46,127 nucleotides of DNA from an uncultured Acidimicrobiales bacterium (GCA_902805655.1 CADCTF010000126.1:1-46127), one strand, 5' to 3'; shown: positions 18,450 to 27,142, counted from the first letter of the stretch. The notes: a model not told the origin generated them from the sequence alone. Program-made: numbers and translations.

Positions 18450-20471
18450 ATGTCGAGGTTCCGGTACTCCCGTTGGGATGGCTCGCAGGTCGGCTTCGAG
18501 CTCGACGCCGATGACATCATGGCCGAGCTCACCGACGACCTGCTGTACCACGGTGACCTGAACGCGGCCCTGCGGCGCATGCTGCAGCAAGGGTTCCGCG
18601 ACCGGAACGACGAGCGGGTGTCCGGCATCCGCGAGCTGATGGAGAAGCTGCGCCGCCGCAAGCGCGACCAGCTCGAGAAGTACGACCTCGGCGGCGCCTA
18701 CGACGACATCGCCCAGGAGCTGCGCGAGGTGGTCGAGCAGGAGCGCCAGAGCCTCCAGGAGCTGGTGGACGAGGCCCGGGCGTCCGGCGACCAGCGTCGT
18801 CAGGAGATCACCGACGAGGTGGCCCAGGAGCGCCAGGCCAAGCTCGACTTCCTGCCGCCCGACCTGGCCGGCCAGGTGAAGGAGCTCCAGGAGTACGAGT
18901 TCACGTCGAGCGAGGCCCGTGAGCGCTTCGACGAGCTGCTCGACAAGCTCCGCCAGCAGCTCATGCAGAGCCAGTTCAACCAGATGGCCGGTGCGCTGCA
19001 GGACATGGGTCCCGAGCAGATGCAGCGCATGAAGGACATGATGAACGGCCTCAACCAGCTGCTCGAGATGCGCGAGGCCGGGCAGAACACCGATTCGGCG
19101 TTCCAGCAGTTCATGGAGCGCTTCGGCGACTTCTTCCCCGACAACCCTGAGACCCTCGACGAGCTGCTCGAGCAGATGGCCCAGCAGATGGCCGCAGCCC
19201 AGGCGATGCTCAACTCGATGACCCCCGAGCAGCGGGCCCAGCTGCAGGGCCTGATGAACCAGCTCATGGAGGACATGGACCTCCGCTGGCAGATGGACCG
19301 CCTGGGCCAGAACCTGCGGTCGGCCTTTCCCGAGGCCGGTTGGGAGAAGCGGTACAACTTCAGCGGCCAGGACCCTCTGGGCATGGCCGAGGGCGCCCAG
19401 CTCATGAACGAGCTCGGCGACATCGACCAGCTGGAGAACCTCCTCCGTTCGGCCAACAACCCTGGTGCCCTCGCCGACGTCGACATCGACCGCGCCCGTG
19501 AGCTCCTCGGCGACGAGGGTGCGCAGTCGCTCGAGAAGCTGGCCGAGATGACCAAGATGCTCGAGCAGGCCGGGCTCATCGAGAACAAGGAAGGCCGGCT
19601 CGAGCTCACGCCTCGCGGCCTGCGCAAGATCGGCTCCAACGCGCTGAACGACCTGTTCGCCAAGCTGGACAAGGACCGGATGGGGCGCCACCAGATCGAT
19701 CCGGCGGGCATCGGCCACGAGCGCACCTACGAGACCAAGCCCTACGAGTTCGGTGACCCGTTCAACCTGCAGATCGAGCGGACGGTGCGCAACGCCATCA
19801 CCCGCACCGGCGGCGGCACGCCTGTGTCGCTCTCGCCGGAGGACTTCGAGATCGAGCGCACCGAGACGCTCACCCGGACGTCCACCGTGCTCATGCTCGA
19901 CCTGTCGCTGTCCATGCCGATGAGGGACAACTTCCTCGCCGCCAAGAAGGTGGCGATGGCGCTTCACTCGCTCATCTCGAGCCAGTACCCACGGGACTTC
20001 CTGGGCATCGTCGGCTTCAGCGAGGTGGCGCGCGAGCTCAAGGCCGAGCAGCTGCCCGAGGTGTCGTGGGACTTCGTCTACGGCACCAACATGCAGCACG
20101 CGTTCCAGATCAGCCGCCGCCTGCTGGGGCGCCAGACGGGCACCAAGCAGATCATCATGATCACCGACGGCGAGCCGACGGCCCACATCATGAGCAACGG
20201 CGAGCCCTTCTTCAACTACCCGCCCGTGCAGGAGACCGTCGACGCGACCCTCGCCGAGGTCAACCGGTGCACTCGCGACGGCATCCGCATCAACACCTTC
20301 ATGCTCGACGCCACGAGCTACCTGCGGGACTTCGTGGAGAAGCTCACCCAGATGAACCAGGGCCGCGCCTTCTTCACCACCCCGGAGACGCTGGGTGACT
20401 ACGTGCTCGTGGACTTCATCGAGCAGAAGCGGGCCATGCGCGGTGGCCGCGGCGGCCGTCGGGCCGGCTGA
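18450..20471 (+). CDS. VWA-domain protein, partner of the MoxR-like ATPase
   Basis: A 673-residue protein. Residues 1-60 (FRYSRWDGSQVGFELDADD, then a helix ending RRMLQQGFRDR) are followed by a long Glu/Gln/Met-rich, helical, probably coiled-coil region to about 330 and a linker. The C-terminal VWA domain starts near 480: MIDAS motif DLSLSM at Asp484, GTN, and MITDGEPTAH. The metal-binding DxSxS is intact. Length and layout resemble M. tuberculosis Rv0959 (recalled), which pairs with a MoxR/ChlI-type ATPase; the matching ATPase is at 11793-13193. The two probably form a chaperone-like complex. It converges with the eis-like gene with a 3-base gap. Confidence 0.88.
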   Translation: MSRFRYSRWDGSQVGFELDADDIMAELTDDLLYHGDLNAALRRMLQQGFRDRNDERVSGIRELMEKLRRRKRDQLEKYDLGGAYDDIAQELREVVEQERQSLQELVDEARASGDQRRQEITDEVAQERQAKLDFLPPDLAGQVKELQEYEFTSSEARERFDELLDKLRQQLMQSQFNQMAGALQDMGPEQMQRMKDMMNGLNQLLEMREAGQNTDSAFQQFMERFGDFFPDNPETLDELLEQMAQQMAAAQAMLNSMTPEQRAQLQGLMNQLMEDMDLRWQMDRLGQNLRSAFPEAGWEKRYNFSGQDPLGMAEGAQLMNELGDIDQLENLLRSANNPGALADVDIDRARELLGDEGAQSLEKLAEMTKMLEQAGLIENKEGRLELTPRGLRKIGSNALNDLFAKLDKDRMGRHQIDPAGIGHERTYETKPYEFGDPFNLQIERTVRNAITRTGGGTPVSLSPEDFEIERTETLTRTSTVLMLDLSLSMPMRDNFLAAKKVAMALHSLISSQYPRDFLGIVGFSEVARELKAEQLPEVSWDFVYGTNMQHAFQISRRLLGRQTGTKQIIMITDGEPTAHIMSNGEPFFNYPPVQETVDATLAEVNRCTRDGIRINTFMLDATSYLRDFVEKLTQMNQGRAFFTTPETLGDYVLVDFIEQKRAMRGGRGGRRAG

Positions 20472-20474
20472 GCC

Positions 20475-21710
20475 TCAGAAGTCGTTGGCGCACCACGGCG
20501 CCACCGCCCAGCCGAAGAACAGGTCGGCCCGGGCCACGGCTCCGGGGCGGTGCTCGATGACGCGCCCCGCCCGGGCCAGCACCGTCGGGGCCACCCCGCC
20601 CAGGTAGATGGCGCCCAGCTCCGGCGCTCCCAGGCTGAAGTCGGCGGGGTCCTGGGTGCGGTGGACGACGGCACCGTCCGGACCGCCCTCGACGGCCCAC
20701 CGCCCCTCGTTGGCCGGACGGAACGGGTCGGCCAGCTCGAGCACCAGTCGGTCCTCGGTGCGGTAGCGGCGGGCGGCCAGCGCGCCGGCCACGTCCACGA
20801 TGCGCACCCACAGGTGGTCGTTGGCGGCGTAGGTGATCTGCATCCGTCGGGGGTCGGCCAGCCGCCAGCGGAAGGACTCGTCGGCCGGCCGGGAGTAGGC
20901 CTTCAAGGTGCGCACCAGGTCGAGCTCGAGGAGGAACGTCCACAGCGTCGCCTCGACCTGCTCATCCACTCCGATGAGCTCGGCGTCCACCAGCACCTGC
21001 TGCGCCGGCAGCCCGGCCTCCCACAGTCCCTTGCGCCGGAACATGGCGTACCCGTCGGGCTCGCCGTGGGCGGACTCGTGCACGGCGAAGAAGAAGGCCG
21101 AAGCACCGTCGCGCTCGGCTTCAGGGTCGCGAAGCGTCTTGTACCAGAAGGCCGCGTTCCTCGAGAGCTGGCCCGGACGGGCGCGCCAGCACCGGTCGTA
21201 GATGGTGGGCAGCACCTGGCCGGCCTCGGTGCGGTCGAGCAGCCGGATACGGCCGCCGGGGGACGGCGGATGCGCAACCGTGACACCCGTCGTCGCCAGC
21301 GACCAGCTCACGAAGCCGGCGGCCTGGCCGTAGCCGAACCGCGGGTAGATCACGCTCTCCGAGGCGGTCAGCACGGCCACCGGTTCACCCCGGCCGGCGA
21401 CGTCGTCGAGCTGGTGCGCCATCATGCGGCGCAGCAGGCCCCGGCGGCGGTGCGTCGGGAGCACTCCCACCGCGGTGACCCCGGCGCACGGGACGGTGGT
21501 CGCACCGGGCAGGGCCAGGTCGAAGCTGAACGCGCCGTTGGTGGCCACGATCTTTCCGTCCTCGATGACCGCGATCGTGCGGTCGAGCTCGGTCAGGCCC
21601 CGCCAGTGCTCGATCGAGTCATCGGTGGCGACGTCGCCGAACACGGTGTGCAGCACTCGCGAGTACTCCGGGAACTCGTCAGCGGTGATCGGACGCAGCT
21701 CGACTTCCAT
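20475..21710 (-). CDS. eis: Eis-like GNAT N-acetyltransferase
   Basis: A 411-residue protein with the Eis layout: N-terminal GNAT domain, degenerate second GNAT domain and an SCP2-like C-terminal domain. The acetyl-CoA loop is VGVLPTHRRRGLLRRMM (81-97), and FGYG holds Tyr127, matching the catalytic Tyr126 of M. tuberculosis Eis. The chain ends in Phe; in Eis the free C-terminal carboxylate of Phe402 acts in catalysis, so the terminus looks functional. Eis proteins acetylate several amines of aminoglycosides and lysines of other proteins; the natural substrate here is unknown. Its first 32 bases overlap the end of the upstream GT87-like gene, implying coupled translation. Confidence 0.9.
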   Translation of the reverse strand: MEVELRPITADEFPEYSRVLHTVFGDVATDDSIEHWRGLTELDRTIAVIEDGKIVATNGAFSFDLALPGATTVPCAGVTAVGVLPTHRRRGLLRRMMAHQLDDVAGRGEPVAVLTASESVIYPRFGYGQAAGFVSWSLATTGVTVAHPPSPGGRIRLLDRTEAGQVLPTIYDRCWRARPGQLSRNAAFWYKTLRDPEAERDGASAFFFAVHESAHGEPDGYAMFRRKGLWEAGLPAQQVLVDAELIGVDEQVEATLWTFLLELDLVRTLKAYSRPADESFRWRLADPRRMQITYAANDHLWVRIVDVAGALAARRYRTEDRLVLELADPFRPANEGRWAVEGGPDGAVVHRTQDPADFSLGAPELGAIYLGGVAPTVLARAGRVIEHRPGAVARADLFFGWAVAPWCANDF

Positions 21711-22932
21711 GGCGGCAGTCTGGCTCCACGGTCGCGGGGAGGCTGTGAATTCGGGCGTCGCTCGCGAGTACAGACAGCACTCCGCGTGCGACGACCAGGG
21801 CGAGCGTGCACCACAGCACTGCGCCGATGGCCACCTCCGAGGAGACGAGCACCTGCCCGTTGCTCACGTCGGCCCAGCTCTCGCCGGCCCAGCGCTGGTA
21901 GATACGGAAGAGGAACACCCCACCGACGGCGTTGTAGAGCGTGGCGCTCCACGGGTCGAGCAGATACGCGGCCGCAAGTGCCCACGCGAAGTACTGCACG
22001 CTGAACGCGGGGGACAGGAGCAGGAGGGCGGCCAGGCTCAGTGCCACGCACTGCACCGTGGCCCGCGGCCGGCGCCAGGCCAGGACCGCCGGGAGCAGTG
22101 CGCAGGCAAGCACCACGAGGCTCGAGCCCGGGCCGGCGAGGAAGTCGGCCACTGCGGGATGACCCAGGTTCACGGCGGCGCGCACGATCCCCCACGGCCG
22201 GTCACTCACGCCCTTGTAGCCCAGGACGTTCTCGATGACGGCCGCTCCTTGCAGAAGCAGGGCCGGGCCCCATGTGATGAGCATCGTGACGGCGGAGGCG
22301 ACGGCGACCCGGAGCAGCAGGTCGCGACGGCTGCGCAGCAGGTACACCGCGAGCGTCGGCAGCACCACGACCGGCACGATCTTGATGCCGACCGCCAGGC
22401 CCAGCACCACACCGGCCGAAGCGGCCCGATGCTTGTCGACGAGGAGGAAGGTGCCCAGGAGCACGAGCATGACGAAGACGGGGTCGGTGTTGCCGTGGTA
22501 GCCCGAGACGAGCACCAGCACCGGGCTCAAGGCCACGCCGACGCCACAGATGGCCGCTCGCGTTAGGGAGGTCCGGCTCCGGAGGATCTCCAACACCAGC
22601 AGCGCCGACACGACGTCCGCCGCACTCGACACGGCTCGCAACGTCTGCCCGAGCGGCACCCCGAACCTGGCGACGAAGTTGATGAAGGCGAGGTAGTAGC
22701 CGACGAGCGGCGGGTGGTTGTACAACGTGCCGTTGAGGCTGCCGAAGTCGATTCCGTACACCCCGACCGGACCTTCCCGGCTGACTCCTGCGGCGAAGCC
22801 CGTCCAGGTCCGGACGTCCTCCGTGCCGAAGGTGCCAGCCGCGAGCAGCAGCTTCCCTGCGAGGACCACCAGGGCGAGGAGTCCGACGAGCGCGCGGGCG
22901 CGACCGACGGTCAGCGATCCGGTGGCTGGCAC
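21679..22932 (-). CDS. GT87-like polyprenol-phosphate-mannose-dependent glycosyltransferase
   Basis: A 417-residue integral membrane protein with about ten hydrophobic helices. It begins at GTG 22932 (PATGSLTVGRARALVGLL). Landmarks of GT-C-fold transferases of the GT87/GT39 type are the outer loop FGSLNGTLYNHPPLVGYYL and the GYHGNTDPVFVML segment. Such enzymes add mannose from a lipid carrier to cell-surface glycolipids. The GT2-methyltransferase gene is divergent 87 bases away and has a dolichol-phosphate-mannose-synthase-like domain, so the two may supply and use the same lipid-linked sugar; that is inference. The stop lies inside the eis-like gene on the same strand. Confidence 0.82.
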   Translation of the reverse strand: MPATGSLTVGRARALVGLLALVVLAGKLLLAAGTFGTEDVRTWTGFAAGVSREGPVGVYGIDFGSLNGTLYNHPPLVGYYLAFINFVARFGVPLGQTLRAVSSAADVVSALLVLEILRSRTSLTRAAICGVGVALSPVLVLVSGYHGNTDPVFVMLVLLGTFLLVDKHRAASAGVVLGLAVGIKIVPVVVLPTLAVYLLRSRRDLLLRVAVASAVTMLITWGPALLLQGAAVIENVLGYKGVSDRPWGIVRAAVNLGHPAVADFLAGPGSSLVVLACALLPAVLAWRRPRATVQCVALSLAALLLLSPAFSVQYFAWALAAAYLLDPWSATLYNAVGGVFLFRIYQRWAGESWADVSNGQVLVSSEVAIGAVLWCTLALVVARGVLSVLASDARIHSLPATVEPDCRHGSRAASDHR

Positions 22933-23019
22933 CCGGCGAGGGTAGTGAGGCGCACGGCTCAGGTGAAGCACCGCGACGGCTCCGGAGCCACTCGATCCGC
23001 GCAGCCGTCTGCTGTACTT

Positions 23020-24534
23020 GTGCACGTGCGAGGACAAGTCACAGGGCAGAAGGTCGGAATCGTCGTGGTCGCGTACAACGCGGCGTCGACGCTCGCCGCG
23101 ACCCTCGAGCGCATCCCGGGCGATCTGCTGGCACGGGTCAGTGAGATCATCATCTCCGACGACGCGAGCCACGACGACACCTACGACCACGCCCGGGAGT
23201 GGGGTGCGGGCGTCTCCGTGACGAAGACGACCGTCGTGCGGCACACAAAGAACCTGGGCTACGGCGGCAACCAGAAGGCGGCCTACCGGCTGGCCATCGA
23301 CCACGGGCTCGACGTGGTGGTCCTGCTGCACGGCGACGGCCAGTACGCACCGGAGTGCCTGCCCGAGATGCTGGCCCCGTTCGAGGGGCCGGACGCTCCC
23401 GCTGCCGTGTTCGGCTCTCGGATGATGGTGCCCGGCGCGGCGAAGGCGGGTGGGATGCCGCTCTACAAGCGGCTGGGCAACCGCATCCTCACGACGTTCG
23501 AGAACCGGCTGCTCGCCACCGATCTGACGGAGTTCCACTCCGGGTACCGGGCCTACAGCACCAAGGTGCTCCAAGCCATCCCGTTCGAGGCCAACAGCGA
23601 CGGCTTCGACTTCGACACCCAGATCATCGCCCAGATCCTCCATGCCGGCGGCCGCATCCTCGAGATCCCGATCCCCACCTACTACGGGGACGAGATCTGT
23701 TACGTGAACGGCATGCGGTACGCCTGGGACGTCGTGCGCGACGTGGTCGAGTTCAAGCTGGCCACCAAGGGCTTCGGCACCCCCGAATGGGTCAAGTACG
23801 ACGACGAGTACCAGTTCCACGAGGGCGACGGCTCGTCCCACGCGGTGATGTTGCGCATGCTGGAGGGCCGCCCGCCCGCACGGGTGCTCGACATCGGCTG
23901 TTCGGGCGGCCTGTTCGCCGAACGGAGCCGCGCGGCCGGCCACCACGTCACCGGCGTGGACGTCGTCGAGATCCCTTCGGTGCGCGAGCGCACCGATCGC
24001 TTCGTGCTGGCCGACCTGGAGGAGGGTCTGCCGAGCGAGGTGGGGGAAGGCTTCGACATCTTCGTGGCCGGGGACGTGATCGAGCACGTCTCCCGCCCGG
24101 CCGACGCCCTCCGCCACATCCGCCGGGTGCTGCGGCCCGGAGGCGAGGTGCTGCTGTCGGTGCCCAACTTCGGGCACTGGTACCCGAGGGCTCGCGTGCT
24201 GGCCGGCCGGTTCGGCTATGACCGGCGAGGGATCCTCGACGACACCCACCTGCGGTTCTTCACCCGCCATACGCTCCGCCGCACCGTTCGCGCCGCGGGC
24301 TTCGACATCCTCGAGGAGACCGCGACCGGGCTGCCCCTCGGCGCGGTGGCCGAAACCGAGGAGCTGCCGGCGCTCCGAGCGGTGAGGCGGATCGACGACG
24401 CTCTCGTGCGGCTTCGGCCGACGCTGTTCGGCTATCAGCACGTCTTGCGGCTCACGCCCCATGCCGCCGAGGCGGTGCAAGCAGACGAGCTGACCTCGCC
24501 GCGGGAGCGGTTGGTGGAGGAGATCCCGGCCTGA
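23020..24534 (+). CDS. GT2 glycosyltransferase fused to a SAM methyltransferase
   Basis: A 504-residue two-domain protein. Residues 10-245 are a GT-A transferase of family 2: KVGIVVVAYNAASTL, ISDDASHDDT, KNLGYGGNQKAAY, and the metal-binding HGDGQYAPE (Asp106). It resembles polyprenyl-phosphate sugar synthases. Residues 285-460 are a class I methyltransferase: SAM loop RVLDIGCSGGLFAE, acidic VTGVDVVEI, and later DVIEHVSRPADALRHIRRVL. Start is GTG 23020 or GTG 23026. The stop TGA overlaps the putative CTG start of the MATE gene. Fusion suggests that the sugar is transferred and then methylated, or that both act on one lipid-linked product; this is not proven. Confidence 0.88.
   Translation: MHVRGQVTGQKVGIVVVAYNAASTLAATLERIPGDLLARVSEIIISDDASHDDTYDHAREWGAGVSVTKTTVVRHTKNLGYGGNQKAAYRLAIDHGLDVVVLLHGDGQYAPECLPEMLAPFEGPDAPAAVFGSRMMVPGAAKAGGMPLYKRLGNRILTTFENRLLATDLTEFHSGYRAYSTKVLQAIPFEANSDGFDFDTQIIAQILHAGGRILEIPIPTYYGDEICYVNGMRYAWDVVRDVVEFKLATKGFGTPEWVKYDDEYQFHEGDGSSHAVMLRMLEGRPPARVLDIGCSGGLFAERSRAAGHHVTGVDVVEIPSVRERTDRFVLADLEEGLPSEVGEGFDIFVAGDVIEHVSRPADALRHIRRVLRPGGEVLLSVPNFGHWYPRARVLAGRFGYDRRGILDDTHLRFFTRHTLRRTVRAAGFDILEETATGLPLGAVAETEELPALRAVRRIDDALVRLRPTLFGYQHVLRLTPHAAEAVQADELTSPRERLVEEIPA
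24516..24522 (+). promoter_or_regulatory. Shine-Dalgarno site supporting a CTG start of the MATE gene
   Basis: GGAGGAG lies inside the last codons of the GT2-methyltransferase gene and ends eight bases before CTG 24531. No ATG, GTG or TTG in the MATE frame occurs close enough to use this site. Confidence 0.5.
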
Positions 24535-25838
24535 CGCTCGCAATCGACCGCGAGATCGTCCGCCTCGCCCTGCCCGCCCTCGGAGCGCTGTCCGCCGAGC
24601 CCCTGTACGTGCTGGCCGACACCGCCGTGGTCGGCCGGCTCGGCACGCCACAGCTGGGTGGCTTGGCGGTGGCCAGCACCATCCTCCTCACGGGCTACGC
24701 CGTCTTCGTCTTCCTGGCCTACGGCACCACCGCATCGGTGTCTCGTCTGGTGGGTGCGGGGCAGCCGGACCGGGCCGCCCATCAGGCGGTGCAGAGCATG
24801 TGGCTCGCCGTCGGGCTCGGACTGGTCGTCACGGCGCTCGGTCTGGCGCTGGCGCCGGCGCTCGTCGACCTCATGGGCGCCAGCGACACCGTCCGCCCGC
24901 ACGCCCTGGTGTACCTGCGCATCAGCCTGGTGGGTGTCCCTGCCCTGCTGGTGACCCTCGCCGGCACCGGCTACCTGCGGGGTCTGCAGGACACCCGCAC
25001 GACGCTCGTGGTCGCCGTGGTGTCGGTGGCGGGGAACCTGGCTCTCCAGCTGGTGCTCATCTACGGGTTCGACTTCGGCATCGGTGCCTCGGCCCTGTCG
25101 ACGGTGATCGCCCAGATGGGAGCCGCGGCGGCCTACGTGCGGAAGATCGCGGCGGACGTGCGGTCTCGCGACATCGGCGTTCGCCCCGAGCTGGCCGCCA
25201 TCCGGCGCGTGGCCGTGGTCGGGCGGGACCTGTTCTTCCGCACCCTGGCCCTTCGCCTCGCCCTGACGGTGGCCACTGCGGTGGCGGCCCGGCTCGGCAC
25301 GGTAGAGCTGGCCTCCCACCAGATCGCCTTCGAGATCTGGTCGTTCCTGGCCCTCGTGCTCGACGCGCTGGCCATCGCCGGCCAGGCACTGGTGGGCCGC
25401 CTGCTCGGTGCCGAGCGCCCCGACGACGCCCGCCAGGCAGGCCGGCGGCTGGTCGAGTGGGGGGCCGCCGCCGGGTGCCTCCTGGCCGTGGTCGTGGCTG
25501 TCGCCTCACCGGCGCTGCCACGCCTGTTCACAGACGACGCCGCGGTCGTCCGGCTGGCCGCGTTCCTCCTGTTGGCGGTAGCCGTCCTGCAGCCGGTGAA
25601 CGGGGTGGTCTTCGTGCTCGACGGGGTGCTGATCGGCGCCGGCGACATGGCGTTCCTGGCCAAGGCGATGGTCGTGGCCGCTCTCGTGTTCGTGCCGGCC
25701 GCGCTCGTGGTCGTGGCGCTCGACCTCGGCATCGGCTGGCTCTGGGTCGCCATAGGTCTGCTGATGGGCGCCCGCGTCGTGATGCTCGGCTCTCGCTTCG
25801 CAGGTGACCGCTGGTTGGTCACTGGCAGCGCCCGCTGA
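24531..25838 (+). CDS. MATE-family multidrug/metabolite exporter
   Basis: A 435-residue MATE transporter with twelve predicted membrane helices in two halves. The conserved start of helix 1 reads REIVRLALPALGALSAEPLY, then VLADTAVVGRLGT. The first standard start codon (GTG 24609) would remove most of helix 1, so I place the start at CTG 24531, which overlaps the upstream stop as CTGA and has a strong ribosome site. MATE proteins exchange Na+ or H+ for cationic or lipophilic solutes; substrate unknown, possibly a product of the coupled glycosyltransferase. The C-terminus ends normally (DRWLVTGSAR). Confidence 0.87.
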   Translation: MTLAIDREIVRLALPALGALSAEPLYVLADTAVVGRLGTPQLGGLAVASTILLTGYAVFVFLAYGTTASVSRLVGAGQPDRAAHQAVQSMWLAVGLGLVVTALGLALAPALVDLMGASDTVRPHALVYLRISLVGVPALLVTLAGTGYLRGLQDTRTTLVVAVVSVAGNLALQLVLIYGFDFGIGASALSTVIAQMGAAAAYVRKIAADVRSRDIGVRPELAAIRRVAVVGRDLFFRTLALRLALTVATAVAARLGTVELASHQIAFEIWSFLALVLDALAIAGQALVGRLLGAERPDDARQAGRRLVEWGAAAGCLLAVVVAVASPALPRLFTDDAAVVRLAAFLLLAVAVLQPVNGVVFVLDGVLIGAGDMAFLAKAMVVAALVFVPAALVVVALDLGIGWLWVAIGLLMGARVVMLGSRFAGDRWLVTGSAR

Positions 25839-25898
25839 AGCGCTCGGCGTCCAAAGTTTCACTTGCGCTTTCCCGCCCGACGGTCAATGATCACACTG

Positions 25899-25936
25899 TT
25901 GTAATTACATCGGTGCTATACGCCGACTGAGGGGAG
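25899..25936 (+). promoter_or_regulatory. AT-rich leader and ribosome site of the whiB gene
   Basis: This stretch has TTGTAATTACAT and GCTATACG in an otherwise GC-rich region, then GGGGAG eight bases before ATG 25944. The AT-rich segment is the obvious place for a promoter. TATACG could be a -10 element, but no -35 element at ideal spacing stands out, so the exact boxes are uncertain. Confidence 0.45.
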
Positions 25937-25943
25937 CCCCCAC

Positions 25944-26234
25944 ATGGCTACGGAGCTTGCTGTGCACCAGTTTCTGCAGGAAGACCGCACATGGCAGCTC
26001 AAGGCCAACTGCCTGGGCGTCGATCCCGACCTGTTCTTTCCCGAGCGCGGCGCGTCGACGCGTGAGGCGAAGGAGGTGTGCCGGGGTTGCATCGTCCAGC
26101 AGGACTGCTTGGAGTACGCACTGACCAACGGAGAGAAGTTCGGCATCTGGGGTGGGATGAGCGAGCGGGAACGGCGTCGCATTCGTCGTGCACGCGCACT
26201 CGCCCGCCGTTCGGGTGGAGCGGCAACCGCCTGA
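25944..26234 (+). CDS. WhiB-family iron-sulfur transcription regulator
   Basis: A 96-residue Wbl protein, a family restricted to actinobacteria and their phages. The four [4Fe-4S] cysteines are Cys23, Cys46, Cys49 and Cys55 (CRGC...C), followed by the GIWGG turn (67-71) and a basic tail (SERERRRIRRARALARR) that contacts DNA. Wbl proteins bind the principal sigma factor and adjust transcription in response to redox or NO. The sequence around the cluster (DLFFPERG, CLEYAL) is closest in feel to WhiB1/WhiB2-type proteins, but I cannot assign a subfamily. It is monocistronic by context, with hairpins downstream. Confidence 0.95.
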   Translation: MATELAVHQFLQEDRTWQLKANCLGVDPDLFFPERGASTREAKEVCRGCIVQQDCLEYALTNGEKFGIWGGMSERERRRIRRARALARRSGGAATA

Positions 26235-26261
26235 GCAGGGTCACCGGCCTTTCGTAGCGAC

Positions 26262-26289
26262 CGCACCGCCCCCCACGACCGGCGGTGCG
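26262..26289 (+). terminator. Hairpin downstream of whiB
   Basis: CGCACCGCC (26262-26270) pairs perfectly with GGCGGTGCG (26281-26289) over a ten-base loop, 28 bases after the whiB stop. No T-run follows. It may act with the stronger hairpin at 26319-26351. Confidence 0.4.
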
Positions 26290-26294
26290 AGCGC

Positions 26295-27122
26295 TCAAGG
26301 CCTTGCAGAACTTCCCCCATCGAGGCCCGCCTGTTCCAGGCGGGCCTCGATCGTTTCCGTGGTTCCGATGCCGAGCTCGTCCCAGCGGTGGGCCGGCACG
26401 CCGTCGAGCACGGCGCGCGGGAGCAGCCCTACCAGCTCGGCTCCCTCGGCCGGGGCCAAGCGGTTGACCTCGTCGAAGACGGTGGCCGGCCCGGAGACGT
26501 GCGGCGCGATGAGGTTGCACGACACCTGCGGTCGTCCTCCGACGTCGAGCCCGAGGGTGCGCACGAGCGGCGACCGCACGGCCCTCGCTACCCGAAGAGC
26601 GTCGGCCGCCGTGGCCGGCGGGGCGAGCCAGATGTTGTAGGCCACGAGCACCGGCCGAGCTCCGACGCAGGCTGCGCCTGCTGTCGGATGTGGTTCCCGG
26701 GGGCCGTGGTCGGGCGCCAGGTCGGGCCCGAAGGCGGACCGACGCACCTCGGGCAGCGAGCGCTCCGGGCCGTAGAGGAAGCACGGCAGCTCGAGGTCGG
26801 CCCCGACGTCTCGCGCCAAGCGGTCACGCGTCGCGACGGCGTCGTCCAGCCCGGACCCCTCCAGCGGCACGAACGGCACCACATCCACGACGCCGAGGCG
26901 GGGGTGCACCCCTTCGTGGCCTCGTAGGTCGAGCCAGGCGACCGCGGCGGCGGCCACCACGTACGCGGCCTCGTCGACCTCGGGCCCAGCCAGGGTCAGC
27001 ACCGACCGGTGGTGGTGCGGGTCGCTGTGCACGTCGAGGAGGTGGTCCCCGGCTGTGAGAGCGATCCGGCGCACCAGGTCGACGTCGCGACCCTCGCTGA
27101 TGTTGACGACGCACTCGAGCAC
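26295..27122 (-). CDS. Glutamate formimidoyltransferase
   Basis: A 275-residue enzyme that transfers the formimidoyl group of N-formimidoyl-glutamate to tetrahydrofolate, the last step of one histidine-degradation route. Seen are LECVVNISEGRD at the N-terminus, DPHHHRSVLTLAGPEVD, HPRLGVVDVVPFVPLEG, LPCFLYGP and VQVSCNL-like QVSCNLIAPH, all typical of the N- and C-subdomains. GTG 27122 is chosen because the consensus begins right there; upstream in-frame sequence is Pro/Arg-rich and overlaps the divergent gene. No other hut genes and no cyclodeaminase domain are present. The last residues run through a strong hairpin. Confidence 0.88.
   Translation of the reverse strand: MLECVVNISEGRDVDLVRRIALTAGDHLLDVHSDPHHHRSVLTLAGPEVDEAAYVVAAAAVAWLDLRGHEGVHPRLGVVDVVPFVPLEGSGLDDAVATRDRLARDVGADLELPCFLYGPERSLPEVRRSAFGPDLAPDHGPREPHPTAGAACVGARPVLVAYNIWLAPPATAADALRVARAVRSPLVRTLGLDVGGRPQVSCNLIAPHVSGPATVFDEVNRLAPAEGAELVGLLPRAVLDGVPAHRWDELGIGTTETIEARLEQAGLDGGSSARP
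26319..26351. terminator. Perfect 15-bp hairpin, likely whiB/formimidoyltransferase terminator
   Basis: ATCGAGGCCCGCCTG pairs perfectly with CAGGCGGGCCTCGAT around a TTC loop. It lies between two convergent genes, but within the last codons of the formimidoyltransferase frame (ends 26295), so part of that protein's tail is encoded by the stem. Only a short T-rich stretch (TCGTTTCC) follows on the plus strand. It fits a bidirectional or whiB-side terminator. Confidence 0.6.
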
Positions 27123-27142
27123 GGCCCCTACGCTCGCGCCGC

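Noticed and set aside
17991-20186. A 731-codon open frame on the minus strand opposite the VWA gene
   Set aside because: Leu/His/Val-rich low-complexity product; the VWA protein on the plus strand has clear MIDAS motifs.
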